This document shows positions 35,937 to 43,728 of a stretch of DNA of 64,000 nucleotides, piece by piece. This stretch comes from Halobacteroidaceae bacterium (lineage in GTDB: Bacteria; Bacillota; Halanaerobiia; B1SED10-174). Under the pieces are notes generated by a model that saw only the letters and a list, made by a program, of their open reading frames with translations, was not told where the DNA came from and searched no databases. Numbering within the stretch: position 1 is the stretch's first letter; every line of letters starts with the position of its first letter. Both the position numbers and the translations under genes were made by a program. Location: contig PUNE01000062.1 in assembly GCA_003551665.1 (NCBI GenBank), positions 36,369 through 100,368 on the forward strand, in the 5' to 3' direction.

Positions 35937-36902
35937 GTGTCTGCAAAGAAAAAAGCCCTTTTTTTATTACCAAAAAAAGAACAGAACAAGGAGAAAAAGT
36001 ACCGGGGAATTGTCCTTGACCAGCCTGATCTGGATCCGTTTTTTGCCTACAGGCCGGAGGAAATCGATGACCCCGGTGAATTTGAAGTTGTGGTTTCCTT
36101 TTTTTACCCCTGGTTTTATGAACTACTGCCCGAGATGAAAAGGTTGCAGTGGATCCATTTTCTTAGTGCCGGTGTGGATAGGCTCTGGGACTGGGAGCTG
36201 GAAAATAAAGGGTACATTTTCAGCAAATCTTCAGGTGTTCATGCCCAGCCTATATCGGACCACGTAATGGCCATGGCCCTTTACTTTTCCCGTAGACTGG
36301 GTGAATTTTACCGTCAGCAAAAAAAAAGGGAATGGAATCGCCACCCCCTGGGAGAACTCTATGGGATGTCAATGGGAATACTGGGCATGGGGGCAATTGG
36401 CCGGGCCTGTGCCCAAAAAGCCCGTGCTTTTGAGATGCGGGTTATTGGGACTGCGAATCGGCCGCGAGAAATGGAGGGAATCGATTACTGCGGGGGTCCT
36501 GATATGATTGATAGAGTCCTCCAGGAAAGCGACTATCTTGTTATTGCCCTTCCCCTTACAGAAAAAACCCGGGGTCTTATTGGTGAAAAGGAAATAGCTA
36601 AAATGAAAAAGAATGCTGTGATTATCAATATTGCGCGGGGGGAAATAATAGTTGAACCAGCTCTAATTAAAGCCCTGCAGGATGGTCGAATCCGGGGAGC
36701 AGGCCTGGACGTTTTTGCGGAAGAACCCCTGCCCGAAGAATCGCCTCTCTGGGAGATGGAAAATGTCCTTATTACACCCCATATTGCTGGCAGCACCCCG
36801 TATTATATGGAACGAGCCCTAAAAATTTTCCTGAATAACTGGCAAGCGTTCAGGGCAAATCACCCCCTGCCCACGGGTGTTGACCTGGAAAGAGGTTATT
36901 AA
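35937..36902 (+). CDS. D-isomer-specific 2-hydroxyacid dehydrogenase
   Basis: The 321-residue protein has a Rossmann nucleotide motif GILGMGAIGRACAQKA near residue 145, the catalytic Arg in INIARGEIIVE, Glu in FAEEPLPEESPLW and His in ITPHIAGSTP. It reduces 2-ketoacids to D-2-hydroxyacids or the reverse using NAD(P). The substrate is unknown. GTG 35937 follows CTGGAGGG. The first 20 residues are lysine-rich. Confidence 0.88.
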   Translation: MSAKKKALFLLPKKEQNKEKKYRGIVLDQPDLDPFFAYRPEEIDDPGEFEVVVSFFYPWFYELLPEMKRLQWIHFLSAGVDRLWDWELENKGYIFSKSSGVHAQPISDHVMAMALYFSRRLGEFYRQQKKREWNRHPLGELYGMSMGILGMGAIGRACAQKARAFEMRVIGTANRPREMEGIDYCGGPDMIDRVLQESDYLVIALPLTEKTRGLIGEKEIAKMKKNAVIINIARGEIIVEPALIKALQDGRIRGAGLDVFAEEPLPEESPLWEMENVLITPHIAGSTPYYMERALKIFLNNWQAFRANHPLPTGVDLERGY

Positions 36903-36907
36903 AAGCA

Positions 36908-36935
36908 AAAAGCAGGGGGCCTTTCCCCTGCTTTT
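36908..36935. terminator. Terminator between dehydrogenase and glutaredoxin-like genes
   Basis: AAAAGCAGGGG (36908-36918) pairs with CCCCTGCTTTT (36925-36935). A/T runs on both sides allow use in both directions. Confidence 0.85.
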
Positions 36936-36946
36936 AATAACAATGT

Positions 36947-37183
36947 TTACTGTTCTAATAGTTCGTCAAGGCGAGTTTTGTTAAAACCAACCACGACATT
37001 GTTTCCAACCTGGATAACCGGAACGCCGGTCTGGCCGGAAGCGCTGACCATTTCAGAGTACTTGTCCGGATCCTGTGCTACGTTATACTCGGCTACGTCG
37101 ACACCCTTGCTCTGCAGGTATTCTTTGGCTTTGACACACCACGGACAGGTTGGGGTCGAATAAAGAACTACTGGCTTAGACAT
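36947..37183 (-). CDS. Glutaredoxin-like thiol-disulfide protein
   Basis: The 78-residue protein begins MSKPVVLYSTPTCPWCVKAKEYL with redox Cys13 and Cys16, and ends with the typical TGVPVIQVGNNVVVGFNK. This is the short NrdH/glutaredoxin-like type that reduces disulfides. Start ATG 37183 follows GCGAGGTGATAGC; an upstream extension to 37228 would overlap the promoter. It is transcribed from its own consensus promoter and is opposite to rubredoxin. Confidence 0.9.
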   Translation of the reverse strand: MSKPVVLYSTPTCPWCVKAKEYLQSKGVDVAEYNVAQDPDKYSEMVSASGQTGVPVIQVGNNVVVGFNKTRLDELLEQ

Positions 37184-37226
37184 GCTATCACCTCGCTGAG
37201 AATAGATCTCATTATTTTTATCTTGC

Positions 37227-37255
37227 ATTATACTCCTCTGGATTTAATTTGTCAA
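37227..37255 (-). promoter_or_regulatory. Consensus promoter of the glutaredoxin-like gene
   Basis: On the minus strand, TTGACA (37255-37250), a 17-bp spacer and TATAAT (37232-37227) give a full-consensus sigma-A promoter 44 bp upstream of the gene. Confidence 0.85.
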
Positions 37256-37350
37256 ATTTTCCGTTGGTTTAAAAAATTTAAGCCTTAATGAGAAGGATTA
37301 TTATAGTTAAGGGTGAATAAATGATTTAAACCAACCGGGGAGGTGGGAAA

Positions 37351-37509
37351 ATGCAGAAGTGGGAATGTACCCTTTGCGGGTATGTTTATGAACCGGAACA
37401 GGGAGATCCGGATAATGGTGTAGAGCCGGGAACTGCCTGGGAAGATGTACCTGAAGACTGGCTCTGTCCTCTTTGCGGGGCCACAAAAGACCTATTTGAA
37501 CCACTATAA
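37351..37509 (+). CDS. Rubredoxin
   Basis: The 52-residue protein reads [18 protein letters not shown] at the start and has [23 protein letters not shown] at the end. The two CxxCG knuckles bind one iron atom, and the length is exactly that of classical rubredoxins. It is an electron carrier in anaerobic oxygen and peroxide detoxification. ATG 37351 follows GGGGAGGTGGG. The rubrerythrin gene follows 22 bp later, which fits a shared operon for oxidative stress defence. Confidence 0.95.
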   Translation: MQKWECTLCGYVYEPEQGDPDNGVEPGTAWEDVPEDWLCPLCGATKDLFEPL

Positions 37510-37531
37510 ACTATATCTGGAGGTAGAAAAG

Positions 37532-38068
37532 ATGAGTAAGGTAAAAGGAACAAAAACGGAAAAAAATCTGTGGACAGCCTTTGCCGGCGAATCCCAGGCC
37601 AGAAGTAAATATACTTATTTTTCCCAGCAGGCCAAAAAAGAAGGATATCACACAGTAGCGCAGATTTTCATGGAAACTGCCGAGCACGAACTTCAGCATG
37701 CTAAAAGGATATTTAAATTCCTGGAAGGAATTGGAGATACTGCAGCAAACCTCAAGACTGCTGCTGACGGAGAAAATTACGAGTACAGTGAAATGTACAA
37801 GGAATTTGCTGCAACGGCACGGGCAGAAGGTTTTGATGATATAGCTGTGGCGTTTGAAGCTATTGCTCGTTCCGAGGTGGGCCACGAGGAACGTTACCTG
37901 AAGTGCCTAAAAGAATTAAAAGAGGGAACCCTCTACAAGTCTCAAGAACCGCAAAGGTGGCGCTGTACCAACTGCGGGTTCCTGCACGAAGGAGATGAAG
38001 CTCCTGAAGTTTGCCCTGCCTGTGATCACCCCAAAGGGTTTTTCCAGCCCTATAATGAAGTTAGATAA
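37532..38068 (+). CDS. rbr: Rubrerythrin
   Basis: The 178-residue protein has a diiron four-helix bundle with FAGESQARSKYTYF and METAEHELQHAKRIF in the first half and ARSEVGHEERY in the second half. A C-terminal rubredoxin-like domain follows (RWRCTNCGFLHEGDEAPEVCPACDHPKGFF). It reduces hydrogen peroxide in anaerobes, taking electrons from rubredoxin. ATG 37532 follows CTGGAGGTAG. The upstream in-frame region belongs to rubredoxin. Confidence 0.95.
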   Translation: MSKVKGTKTEKNLWTAFAGESQARSKYTYFSQQAKKEGYHTVAQIFMETAEHELQHAKRIFKFLEGIGDTAANLKTAADGENYEYSEMYKEFAATARAEGFDDIAVAFEAIARSEVGHEERYLKCLKELKEGTLYKSQEPQRWRCTNCGFLHEGDEAPEVCPACDHPKGFFQPYNEVR

Positions 38069-38070
38069 AG

Positions 38071-38094
38071 AAGACCCCTTCGGGGGTCTTTTTT
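38071..38094 (+). terminator. Terminator after rubrerythrin
   Basis: AAGACCCC (38071-38078), TTCG tetraloop and GGGGTCTT (38083-38090) are followed by TTTT. Confidence 0.9.
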
Positions 38095-38222
38095 ATGGGT
38101 TTGATTATGGCGAAGCGGAATTTTTCCCGGGGAGGTTTTTAAATTAACTAGTCCAGGGTGTCATAGAGTCCTTTTTATCCAGAAAAACCACCAAAAATAT
38201 ATAAATACTATAATTTTATGGG

Positions 38223-38250
38223 TTGAATTAAAATAAAATAGTGTTATAAT
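38223..38250 (+). promoter_or_regulatory. Promoter of the FMN-binding-like gene
   Basis: TTGAAT (38223-38228), a 16-bp spacer and TATAAT (38245-38250) preceded by TGT (extended -10). Confidence 0.7.
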
Positions 38251-38342
38251 AAATCTTGGGAAAAAATTCACAAGATGATGTTCTATTTCAGGGTTTTCCT
38301 ATCCAGGAGGGCCCTAAAACAACAAAGGAGGAGGCTATTAGT

Positions 38343-38861
38343 ATGAAAAAATCAAGTTTATTAATTTTCCTGGCAGCCATTTTTCTGGTTGCGGGCACAG
38401 TGGTTTATTTTGGTGGGGATGCCAAAACCGAAAGTTTACAGGAGGTACTTCCCGCGGAAGAGAAAGGAGTTTATCCTGATGGGAGGTACAGGGGTTCTTT
38501 CTTCGATTCAGGAGATTATGAAGTAGCCCTTCAGTTTCACATCGAGGACAATACTCTCTACAACCTCAGCTATCGCCACCTTTACTGGCGGGGCGACGAT
38601 TATTTGAATCCGGAGTGTGAAGATAACGAATTATTTCCTCCTTCTGACCTTGAAGTTCTAGCTGAACAGCATAAAGAATTGCTTGAGTATCTTGAAGGCA
38701 AAGATGTTTCGGCTATTGGAGACCTTTTTACACCCGAAATTGCTGCCGAGGATAAGGATGGAGAATTCGTAGATACCTGGAGTGCCGCCACAATAAGGTC
38801 AGCAAAAGTAATAAGTGCAATGAGGGATGCTTTGAACAGAGGAGTTTATCGCTTACCATAA
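38343..38861 (+). CDS. Membrane-anchored FMN-binding-domain-like protein
   Basis: This protein of 172 residues has an N-terminal hydrophobic segment (about 5-24) and a domain resembling FMN_bind. It opens with YPDGRYRGSFFDSGDYEVALQF and ends with VDTWSAATIRSAKVISAMRDAL. In FMN_bind proteins an S-G-A-T motif carries covalent FMN on Thr; here it is S-A-A-T, so flavinylation is possible but unproved. It would face outside the membrane. ATG 38343 follows AAAGGAGGAGG; the in-frame extension to 38256 is upstream leader. It has its own promoter and terminator. Confidence 0.6.
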   Translation: MKKSSLLIFLAAIFLVAGTVVYFGGDAKTESLQEVLPAEEKGVYPDGRYRGSFFDSGDYEVALQFHIEDNTLYNLSYRHLYWRGDDYLNPECEDNELFPPSDLEVLAEQHKELLEYLEGKDVSAIGDLFTPEIAAEDKDGEFVDTWSAATIRSAKVISAMRDALNRGVYRLP

Positions 38862-38896
38862 TAACAGGTATAAAAAATAAAATGGTGAATAATTGG

Positions 38897-38924
38897 AAAG
38901 GCCCCTACCAAAGGGGCCTTTTTT
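38897..38924 (+). terminator. Terminator after the FMN-binding-like gene
   Basis: AAAGGCCCCT (38897-38906) pairs with AGGGGCCTTT (38912-38921) and TTT follows. Confidence 0.85.
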
Positions 38925-39074
38925 CAATTGGGCTGCTAATAATTTTCCCTTTTTAAATCCTTTTTATGGAAATACTTCAGTGGAAAAAGTTCACTGGTTT
39001 GCGAATGAACTATTAAGACCATTTTACCCTTTGCAGAACTCAAAAAGATAAGGAAAAAAAATTTTCGAAAACTA

Positions 39075-39103
39075 TTGACACGGAGAATAAAAGGCCTTAT
39101 ATT
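39075..39103 (+). promoter_or_regulatory. Sigma-A promoter of the MFS gene
   Basis: TTGACA (39075-39080), a 17-bp spacer and TATATT (39098-39103) lie 35 bp upstream of the ATG at 39138. Confidence 0.8.
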
Positions 39104-39137
39104 GGGATTGATAGCAATTAATGGCGGTGATGTCCCG

Positions 39138-40391
39138 ATGAAAGAAATAATAAGTATTTTTCGACTGAATTCTATAGTATCCTCCGAAATAAAGCACAAC
39201 CTAAAAGTCGATGCTCTGTCGGCTTCTTTTTTTGCTATAGCAGGAGGAGCACTTTATCCCTTTGTTGCAGCAATTGCAATTTCCATGGGTGCAGGAGCCC
39301 TCGAGGTTGGATTGTTAGTTGCAGCACCTTTTGCTGCCCAGCTTTTTACCATTTACTGGGGTCACCTCTGCCAGGGAAGAAGGAAACTACCTTTTATCGT
39401 ATTTCCAGGAATTGCAGCCAGAATTCTTCTTTTCCCCCTTGCGTTTATTAGCTCCCCGGCAATTTTTGTGGGTGGGTTCATTATTCACCATATGTTTTTA
39501 GCAATTACCTGGCCCGCCTTTACCAGTCTTGTCCAGAAGATCTACCCTATCACTTCCCGGGGAAGCATGATGGGGCTGGTAAAGTTTGTTTTCGGAATTT
39601 TTTATATTGTTGCCGTTGCCATTGCGGGCCGCAATATTGACATTTTTGGTCATCGCTGGGTTTTTATTGCCGCTGCAATAATGGGCATCGTGGGTTCAAC
39701 TATTTTCAGGAAAATAAGGGAACCAGAAGAGGGGAAAGAAACTGCAATCTGCCGCCGTTTTTCCCACAGGGAAAACATTTCCCTTTTAAAAAGATTTCCC
39801 CCCTTTAAGTGGTTTGTGGTTGGGATGACCTGTTTTGAACTGGGAAAATTTTTAATCCAGCCATATCTGCCCCTGTACTGGATGAATGAATTGAGCCTTT
39901 CCAATTCTTCAATCGGAGGGATCGCCATTATTGTAACTCTTTTCTGGTTTTTGGCCTCTCCTCTCTGGGGTGTAATGGTTGATCGGCTGCACCCCATCTG
40001 GGTTATTGTTTCTGGAGCCGGTATTTATGCATTAATCCCCTTTATTTATTTGACTTCACCAAATTTTTCTGGAGTTTTACTGGCAGCTTCTTTTACAGGT
40101 CTGGGTCTGGCGGCTTATGAGGTAGGCTGGAGTAACAACCTGTTACGGCTCGGGGGCAATAAGGCTGGCAAGTTTATCGGGATTTACCTGTCCCTTGTTG
40201 GCCTGAGGGGTATCCTTGGTCCCCTCATTGGTTCGGCCATTCTCAACTGGAAGGGCTCTGCTTTGCTGCTGTTTATTGCCGTGGTTTTACTGGTTGGTTC
40301 TTTCCCTGCCCTTATCCATTCCCATCGGCTGAGTAGAGGCATGGAGCCAGTTGAGCCGGAAGAGGTTTTAACTGCTGAAATTGCACCATAG
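39138..40391 (+). CDS. Major facilitator superfamily transporter
   Basis: This protein of about 417 residues has 11-12 predicted transmembrane helices, with the MFS features of repeated helix pairs and a central cytoplasmic loop (RKIREPEEGKETAICRRFSH). The substrate is unknown. I choose ATG 39138 because the longer frame would begin at the TTG of the -35 box of the promoter. The ribosome site (GGCGGTGAT) is weak. It is a single-gene unit with a terminator behind it. Confidence 0.85.
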   Translation: MKEIISIFRLNSIVSSEIKHNLKVDALSASFFAIAGGALYPFVAAIAISMGAGALEVGLLVAAPFAAQLFTIYWGHLCQGRRKLPFIVFPGIAARILLFPLAFISSPAIFVGGFIIHHMFLAITWPAFTSLVQKIYPITSRGSMMGLVKFVFGIFYIVAVAIAGRNIDIFGHRWVFIAAAIMGIVGSTIFRKIREPEEGKETAICRRFSHRENISLLKRFPPFKWFVVGMTCFELGKFLIQPYLPLYWMNELSLSNSSIGGIAIIVTLFWFLASPLWGVMVDRLHPIWVIVSGAGIYALIPFIYLTSPNFSGVLLAASFTGLGLAAYEVGWSNNLLRLGGNKAGKFIGIYLSLVGLRGILGPLIGSAILNWKGSALLLFIAVVLLVGSFPALIHSHRLSRGMEPVEPEEVLTAEIAP

Positions 40392-40399
40392 AATTAACC

Positions 40400-40430
40400 G
40401 ACCACCCCAAAAAGGTGGTCCTTCCTTTTT
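40400..40430 (+). terminator. Terminator after the MFS gene
   Basis: GACCACC (40400-40406) pairs with GGTGGTC (40414-40420), followed by CTTCCTTTTT. The remaining 250 bp before the next gene are A/T-rich, and I see no convincing gene there. Confidence 0.75.
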
Positions 40431-40678
40431 CGGAAAAAGCAGGAGAAAAAGCTTGCTTCGGGGTGTTCTTTCCCGGTATTTATAACTTCACCCCCGGGGG
40501 ATTTAATTATTTTTTGTCCAGGGTTGTTACAGAAAAAACAAACAGGGTTTTTCAAGCAGGAGAAAAGGGTAAAAATGAGAAAACTAAATTAAAGGAAGCA
40601 AAAAACAAAAAGGTCCTGAGTTCCTGAGCCCGGGAAGTGAAGCTGGTTTTTTATTGGGCCTTTTTTGAGGTGATTTTT

Positions 40679-41374
40679 TTGATCAGGGAAAGCAAGGAAG
40701 TATTGCGCGAGGTGGGGCTTGCAATTTTGCCTATCACCTTTTTTGTGACAATATTACAGTTTTTTTTCCTCGGTCTTCCTCTGGCAAGTTTGTTCCGTTT
40801 TTTGGGGGGGGCATTTCTTGTTGCCGCCGGCTTATTCCTCTTTCTGCAGGGAGTCAGGGTTGGGCTTCTGGCCATGGGAGAAATGGTTGGTGCAGAAATG
40901 CTGGAAAAAGGAAATATTGTTACAATCCTGCTCATTACTTTTGTCCTGGGAGTTGCCATAACTGTTGCTGAACCAGGAGTGCAGGTTCTGGCGATGAATG
41001 TGGACCTGGTCACCGGGGGAGAGCTCAGCAGCACCCTTCTTCTAGGGGTTGTGGGGCTGAGCCTGGGAATTTTCCTGGCCTTTGCCATTCTGCGAATTTT
41101 TCTCGGTATCAGTATGGGTTATATCCTTGCTGTTGGGTATGCCGCAATAATTATTTTTTCTTTTTTCACCCCCGCCCATTTTGTTCCAATCGCCTTTGAT
41201 GCCGGAGGAGTTACAACGGGTCCCATGACAGTACCCTTTATCCTATCAATTGGTCTCGGTGTAACCTCGGTTTTGCCCAGGAGGTCGGAAATGGGTGATA
41301 CCTTTGGTCTTATGGGCCTTGCTTCTCTGGGTCCGGTCCTTGGGGTCATGCTGCTGGGGGTGCTTTTCCAATGA
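40679..41374 (+). CDS. DUF1538 membrane protein, first copy
   Basis: This protein of about 231 residues has six or seven predicted helices and the DUF1538 pattern, including LLITFVLGVAITVAEPGVQVL and PIAFDAGGVTTGPMTVPFIL. The conserved AEP and DAGGVTTGP motifs are seen in each half of the cassette. It is a presumed transporter of unknown substrate. TTG 40679 lies 5 bases after GAGGTGA; the longer GTG frame (40637) is rejected. It overlaps the second copy by 4 bp (ATGA), and the PII-like gene follows. Confidence 0.85.
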   Translation: MIRESKEVLREVGLAILPITFFVTILQFFFLGLPLASLFRFLGGAFLVAAGLFLFLQGVRVGLLAMGEMVGAEMLEKGNIVTILLITFVLGVAITVAEPGVQVLAMNVDLVTGGELSSTLLLGVVGLSLGIFLAFAILRIFLGISMGYILAVGYAAIIIFSFFTPAHFVPIAFDAGGVTTGPMTVPFILSIGLGVTSVLPRRSEMGDTFGLMGLASLGPVLGVMLLGVLFQ

Positions 41375-42078
41375 TATTTAGGCAGCTCTGGACAATAACT
41401 GGAGAGGTCTTGCTTGCTCTTGCTCCGCTCGTTATTTTTTTTCTTGTTTTCCAGGCAGTTTATGCAAAAAGGCCCTTTAGTTTTGTCCGACAGGTCTTAA
41501 CCGGAACTGCCCTGGCAGCAGCAGGCCTGATTCTTTTTTTACTGGGTGTCCAGGTGGGTTTTTTCCCCGTTGCCCGGGAAATGGGGGCCGCCCTTGCTGC
41601 CCTGGATAGGCCGTTTTTACTAATGGGACTTGGTTTTTTATTCGGGCTTCTGGCCACAATTGCCGAACCCGCAGTCTGGGTCCTTTGCGGGCAGGTAGAA
41701 AGGGCTTCAGGCGGTTACATACCGGAAAAATTGATCCTGGTGGTTTTATCTCTGGGAGTGGGAATTTTTGTTGCTCTGGGCATGGGGAGGGTGAGCTTTG
41801 GCTGGCCCCTTTACTACCTGTTATTGCCGGGCTATATACTGGCAATAATTTTGATTTTTTTCTCAAGCAGAACCTTTATTGCTATTGCCTTTGACGCCGG
41901 GGCGGTTGTAACCGGCCCCATGATTGTTACCTTTGTTATGGCCCTTGTTGTGGGAATTGCGGGAGCCATTGAAGGGCGAGATCCAATCCTCGATGGATTT
42001 GGACTTGTAGCCCTGGTAGCTCTGGCCCCCATTATTTCGGTTATGATCCTTGGTTTCTTTTTTGAGCGAAAGGAGTGA
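41371..42078 (+). CDS. DUF1538 membrane protein, second copy
   Basis: The 235-residue paralogue of the preceding gene carries the same motifs: FGLLATIAEPAVWVL and IAIAFDAGAVVTGPMIVTFVM. In many bacteria both units are fused into one longer protein; here they are two genes, so a heterodimer is likely. It starts at ATG 41371, overlapping the first copy, and its stop lies just before the PII-like start. I infer transport regulated by the PII-like protein. Confidence 0.85.
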   Translation: MIFRQLWTITGEVLLALAPLVIFFLVFQAVYAKRPFSFVRQVLTGTALAAAGLILFLLGVQVGFFPVAREMGAALAALDRPFLLMGLGFLFGLLATIAEPAVWVLCGQVERASGGYIPEKLILVVLSLGVGIFVALGMGRVSFGWPLYYLLLPGYILAIILIFFSSRTFIAIAFDAGAVVTGPMIVTFVMALVVGIAGAIEGRDPILDGFGLVALVALAPIISVMILGFFFERKE

Positions 42079-42083
42079 GGTCT

Positions 42084-42416
42084 GTGGAAACCAAAATTGA
42101 TTTTGATTTAATCGTAACTATTGTAAAAAAAGGCTGTGCAGAAAGAATTGTAAAAGCGTCTAAAGAAGCGGGAGCTGAGGGAGGAACAGTGGTTTTCGCC
42201 CGGGGAACGGGGATTCATGAGCAGAAATCCATCCTGGGAATTCCTATAGAACCGGAAAAAGAAATGATCCTGACCCTGGTTCCTGTCGAAAAAACAGATG
42301 ATATTATGGCAGCCATAATTGAGGCTGGAGAACTGGAAAAACCTGCCACAGGCATAACTTTTGTCCTGGATGTTAAGAAGGTTGCAGGGATAGTACACCT
42401 CCTTGAAGGGGAGTAA
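42084..42416 (+). CDS. PII-like nitrogen regulatory protein
   Basis: This protein of about 110 residues has the ferredoxin-like PII fold: FDLIVTIVKKGCAERIVKASKEAGAEGGTVVFARG, with a T-loop region (GTGIHEQKSILGIPIEPEKEMIL) and the C-terminal VPVEKTDDIMAAIIEAGELEKPATGITFVLDV. The classical uridylylated Tyr of the T-loop is not evident. PII proteins sense nucleotides and 2-oxoglutarate and gate membrane transporters. GTG 42084 lies 8 bases after AAGGAG, 5 bp after the second DUF1538 gene, so the three genes form one operon. Confidence 0.8.
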   Translation: METKIDFDLIVTIVKKGCAERIVKASKEAGAEGGTVVFARGTGIHEQKSILGIPIEPEKEMILTLVPVEKTDDIMAAIIEAGELEKPATGITFVLDVKKVAGIVHLLEGE

Positions 42417-42647
42417 GTTAGAAAGAAAAACACCTATCTCAAAAATCAGAACTTGTTTTCTTCTTTAACCCGATGGCGAAAGTCATTGAGAGAAATTCTG
42501 AGTATAGACTTGAAATTTTGGGTTATCTTTATTTCAGGTTAAAATATTACCCGAAAATGGTTTTAAATGTACCTGATGGTGAAGGAACTTTCTTCTGTGG
42601 CAAGAAATCATACTAATAAAGGCAAAATACGAAATACGGGTGATAAT

Positions 42648-43709
42648 ATGCGCCTGCTGGATCTGGTAGTTAAGTTCAATTTGCGGTCGGTAGCTATAAT
42701 CGGGCTAACAAAAAATGTAGGTAAAACCGTAACCATGAACATGGTCTTAAACCAGGCCATTAAAAGCGGTTTGCGTGTAGGAGTGGCTTCAATGGGAAGG
42801 GACGGGGAGAAGGAAGATATCCTGACCCGCCAGGAGAAACCAAAAATTGAAGTCCAGCCCGGGACCCTTGTAGTTACTGCTGAAGACGCCTTGAGGGGGA
42901 GCCGGGCATTGCTCCGTCCCCTGGTATCAACCCAGATTTTCACCCCCCTGGGCGAGGTCTTTTTATACGAGGTCAGGCGGGCAGGTAATGTTGAGCTGGT
43001 TGGACCCCGAACCCAAAAGCAGCTCAAAAGCGTTGTCGAGCTTCTCACCGAGAGGACTGACCTTGCATTCCTGGACGGGGCCATTAATAGGGTGCTTTCT
43101 GCTTCTCCGTCGGTTTCCGACGGAACAATTGTTGCCACGGGTGCTTCATTAAGCAGGAGCCCTCAAAACATTGTCCAGAAAACAGCTTTTCGCCTGGAGA
43201 CCTTACGCCTTCCCCCCCTGGAAGAAAGGTTTTTAATCGAAAGAGCGGAAGAAGAACTGGAGCATTCAAGGGCGGTTCTGCTGGGAAAAGACGGCCACTG
43301 GTATTCTTTGGAATCCCCGACAAGCTTTGGTCTGGGCCCCCGCCTGGAGACCCGCCTGGAAGAAGGGATGGAAAAGGTTTTCCTGGGGGGAGCACTGACG
43401 GATGAGATTTTGAAGGCTGCTCTAAACCCTGCTTTTATAGAAACGGGAAAGATAATTATCAGCGATGGGACGAAGGTTTTTGCCAACCCCATGCTCTGGA
43501 AGAGATTTCGCAGCAGGGGAGGGCGGGTTGAGGTGATGAAGGAAATCAGGGTTGTTGGATTGACGGTAAATCCAATTGCTCCCGAACATTATTTTTTTGA
43601 CCCCGAGGAGCTAATTGGACATCTGGCTTCGGAAATTTCGGATATTCCCATAATGGATGTTGTTGCTGGAATTGGCTGGTGGGGGAAAGAAAAACTTTGT
43701 CTTGCTTAG
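42648..43709 (+). CDS. kamB: P-loop protein of the lysine 5,6-aminomutase locus (KamB-like, putative reactivase subunit)
   Basis: This protein of about 353 residues has a Walker A motif GLTKNVGKT at residues 19-27 and a long region with DGAINRVLSASPSVSDGTIVATGASLS. Proteins of this type lie in lysine fermentation operons next to kamD-kamE. They are thought to reactivate the aminomutase by replacing damaged cobalamin, but I do not know this directly from the sequence. I place the start at ATG 42648, with GGGTGAT upstream. The 231-bp gap before it has no clear promoter. kamD follows 19 bp later. Confidence 0.6.
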   Translation: MRLLDLVVKFNLRSVAIIGLTKNVGKTVTMNMVLNQAIKSGLRVGVASMGRDGEKEDILTRQEKPKIEVQPGTLVVTAEDALRGSRALLRPLVSTQIFTPLGEVFLYEVRRAGNVELVGPRTQKQLKSVVELLTERTDLAFLDGAINRVLSASPSVSDGTIVATGASLSRSPQNIVQKTAFRLETLRLPPLEERFLIERAEEELEHSRAVLLGKDGHWYSLESPTSFGLGPRLETRLEEGMEKVFLGGALTDEILKAALNPAFIETGKIIISDGTKVFANPMLWKRFRSRGGRVEVMKEIRVVGLTVNPIAPEHYFFDPEELIGHLASEISDIPIMDVVAGIGWWGKEKLCLA

Positions 43710-43728
43710 CTGAGAGGAGGTATCGAAC

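Noticed and set aside
40415..40627. 70-codon frame between the MFS gene and DUF1538
   Set aside because: It overlaps the terminator, has a low-complexity lysine-rich end and no ribosome site.
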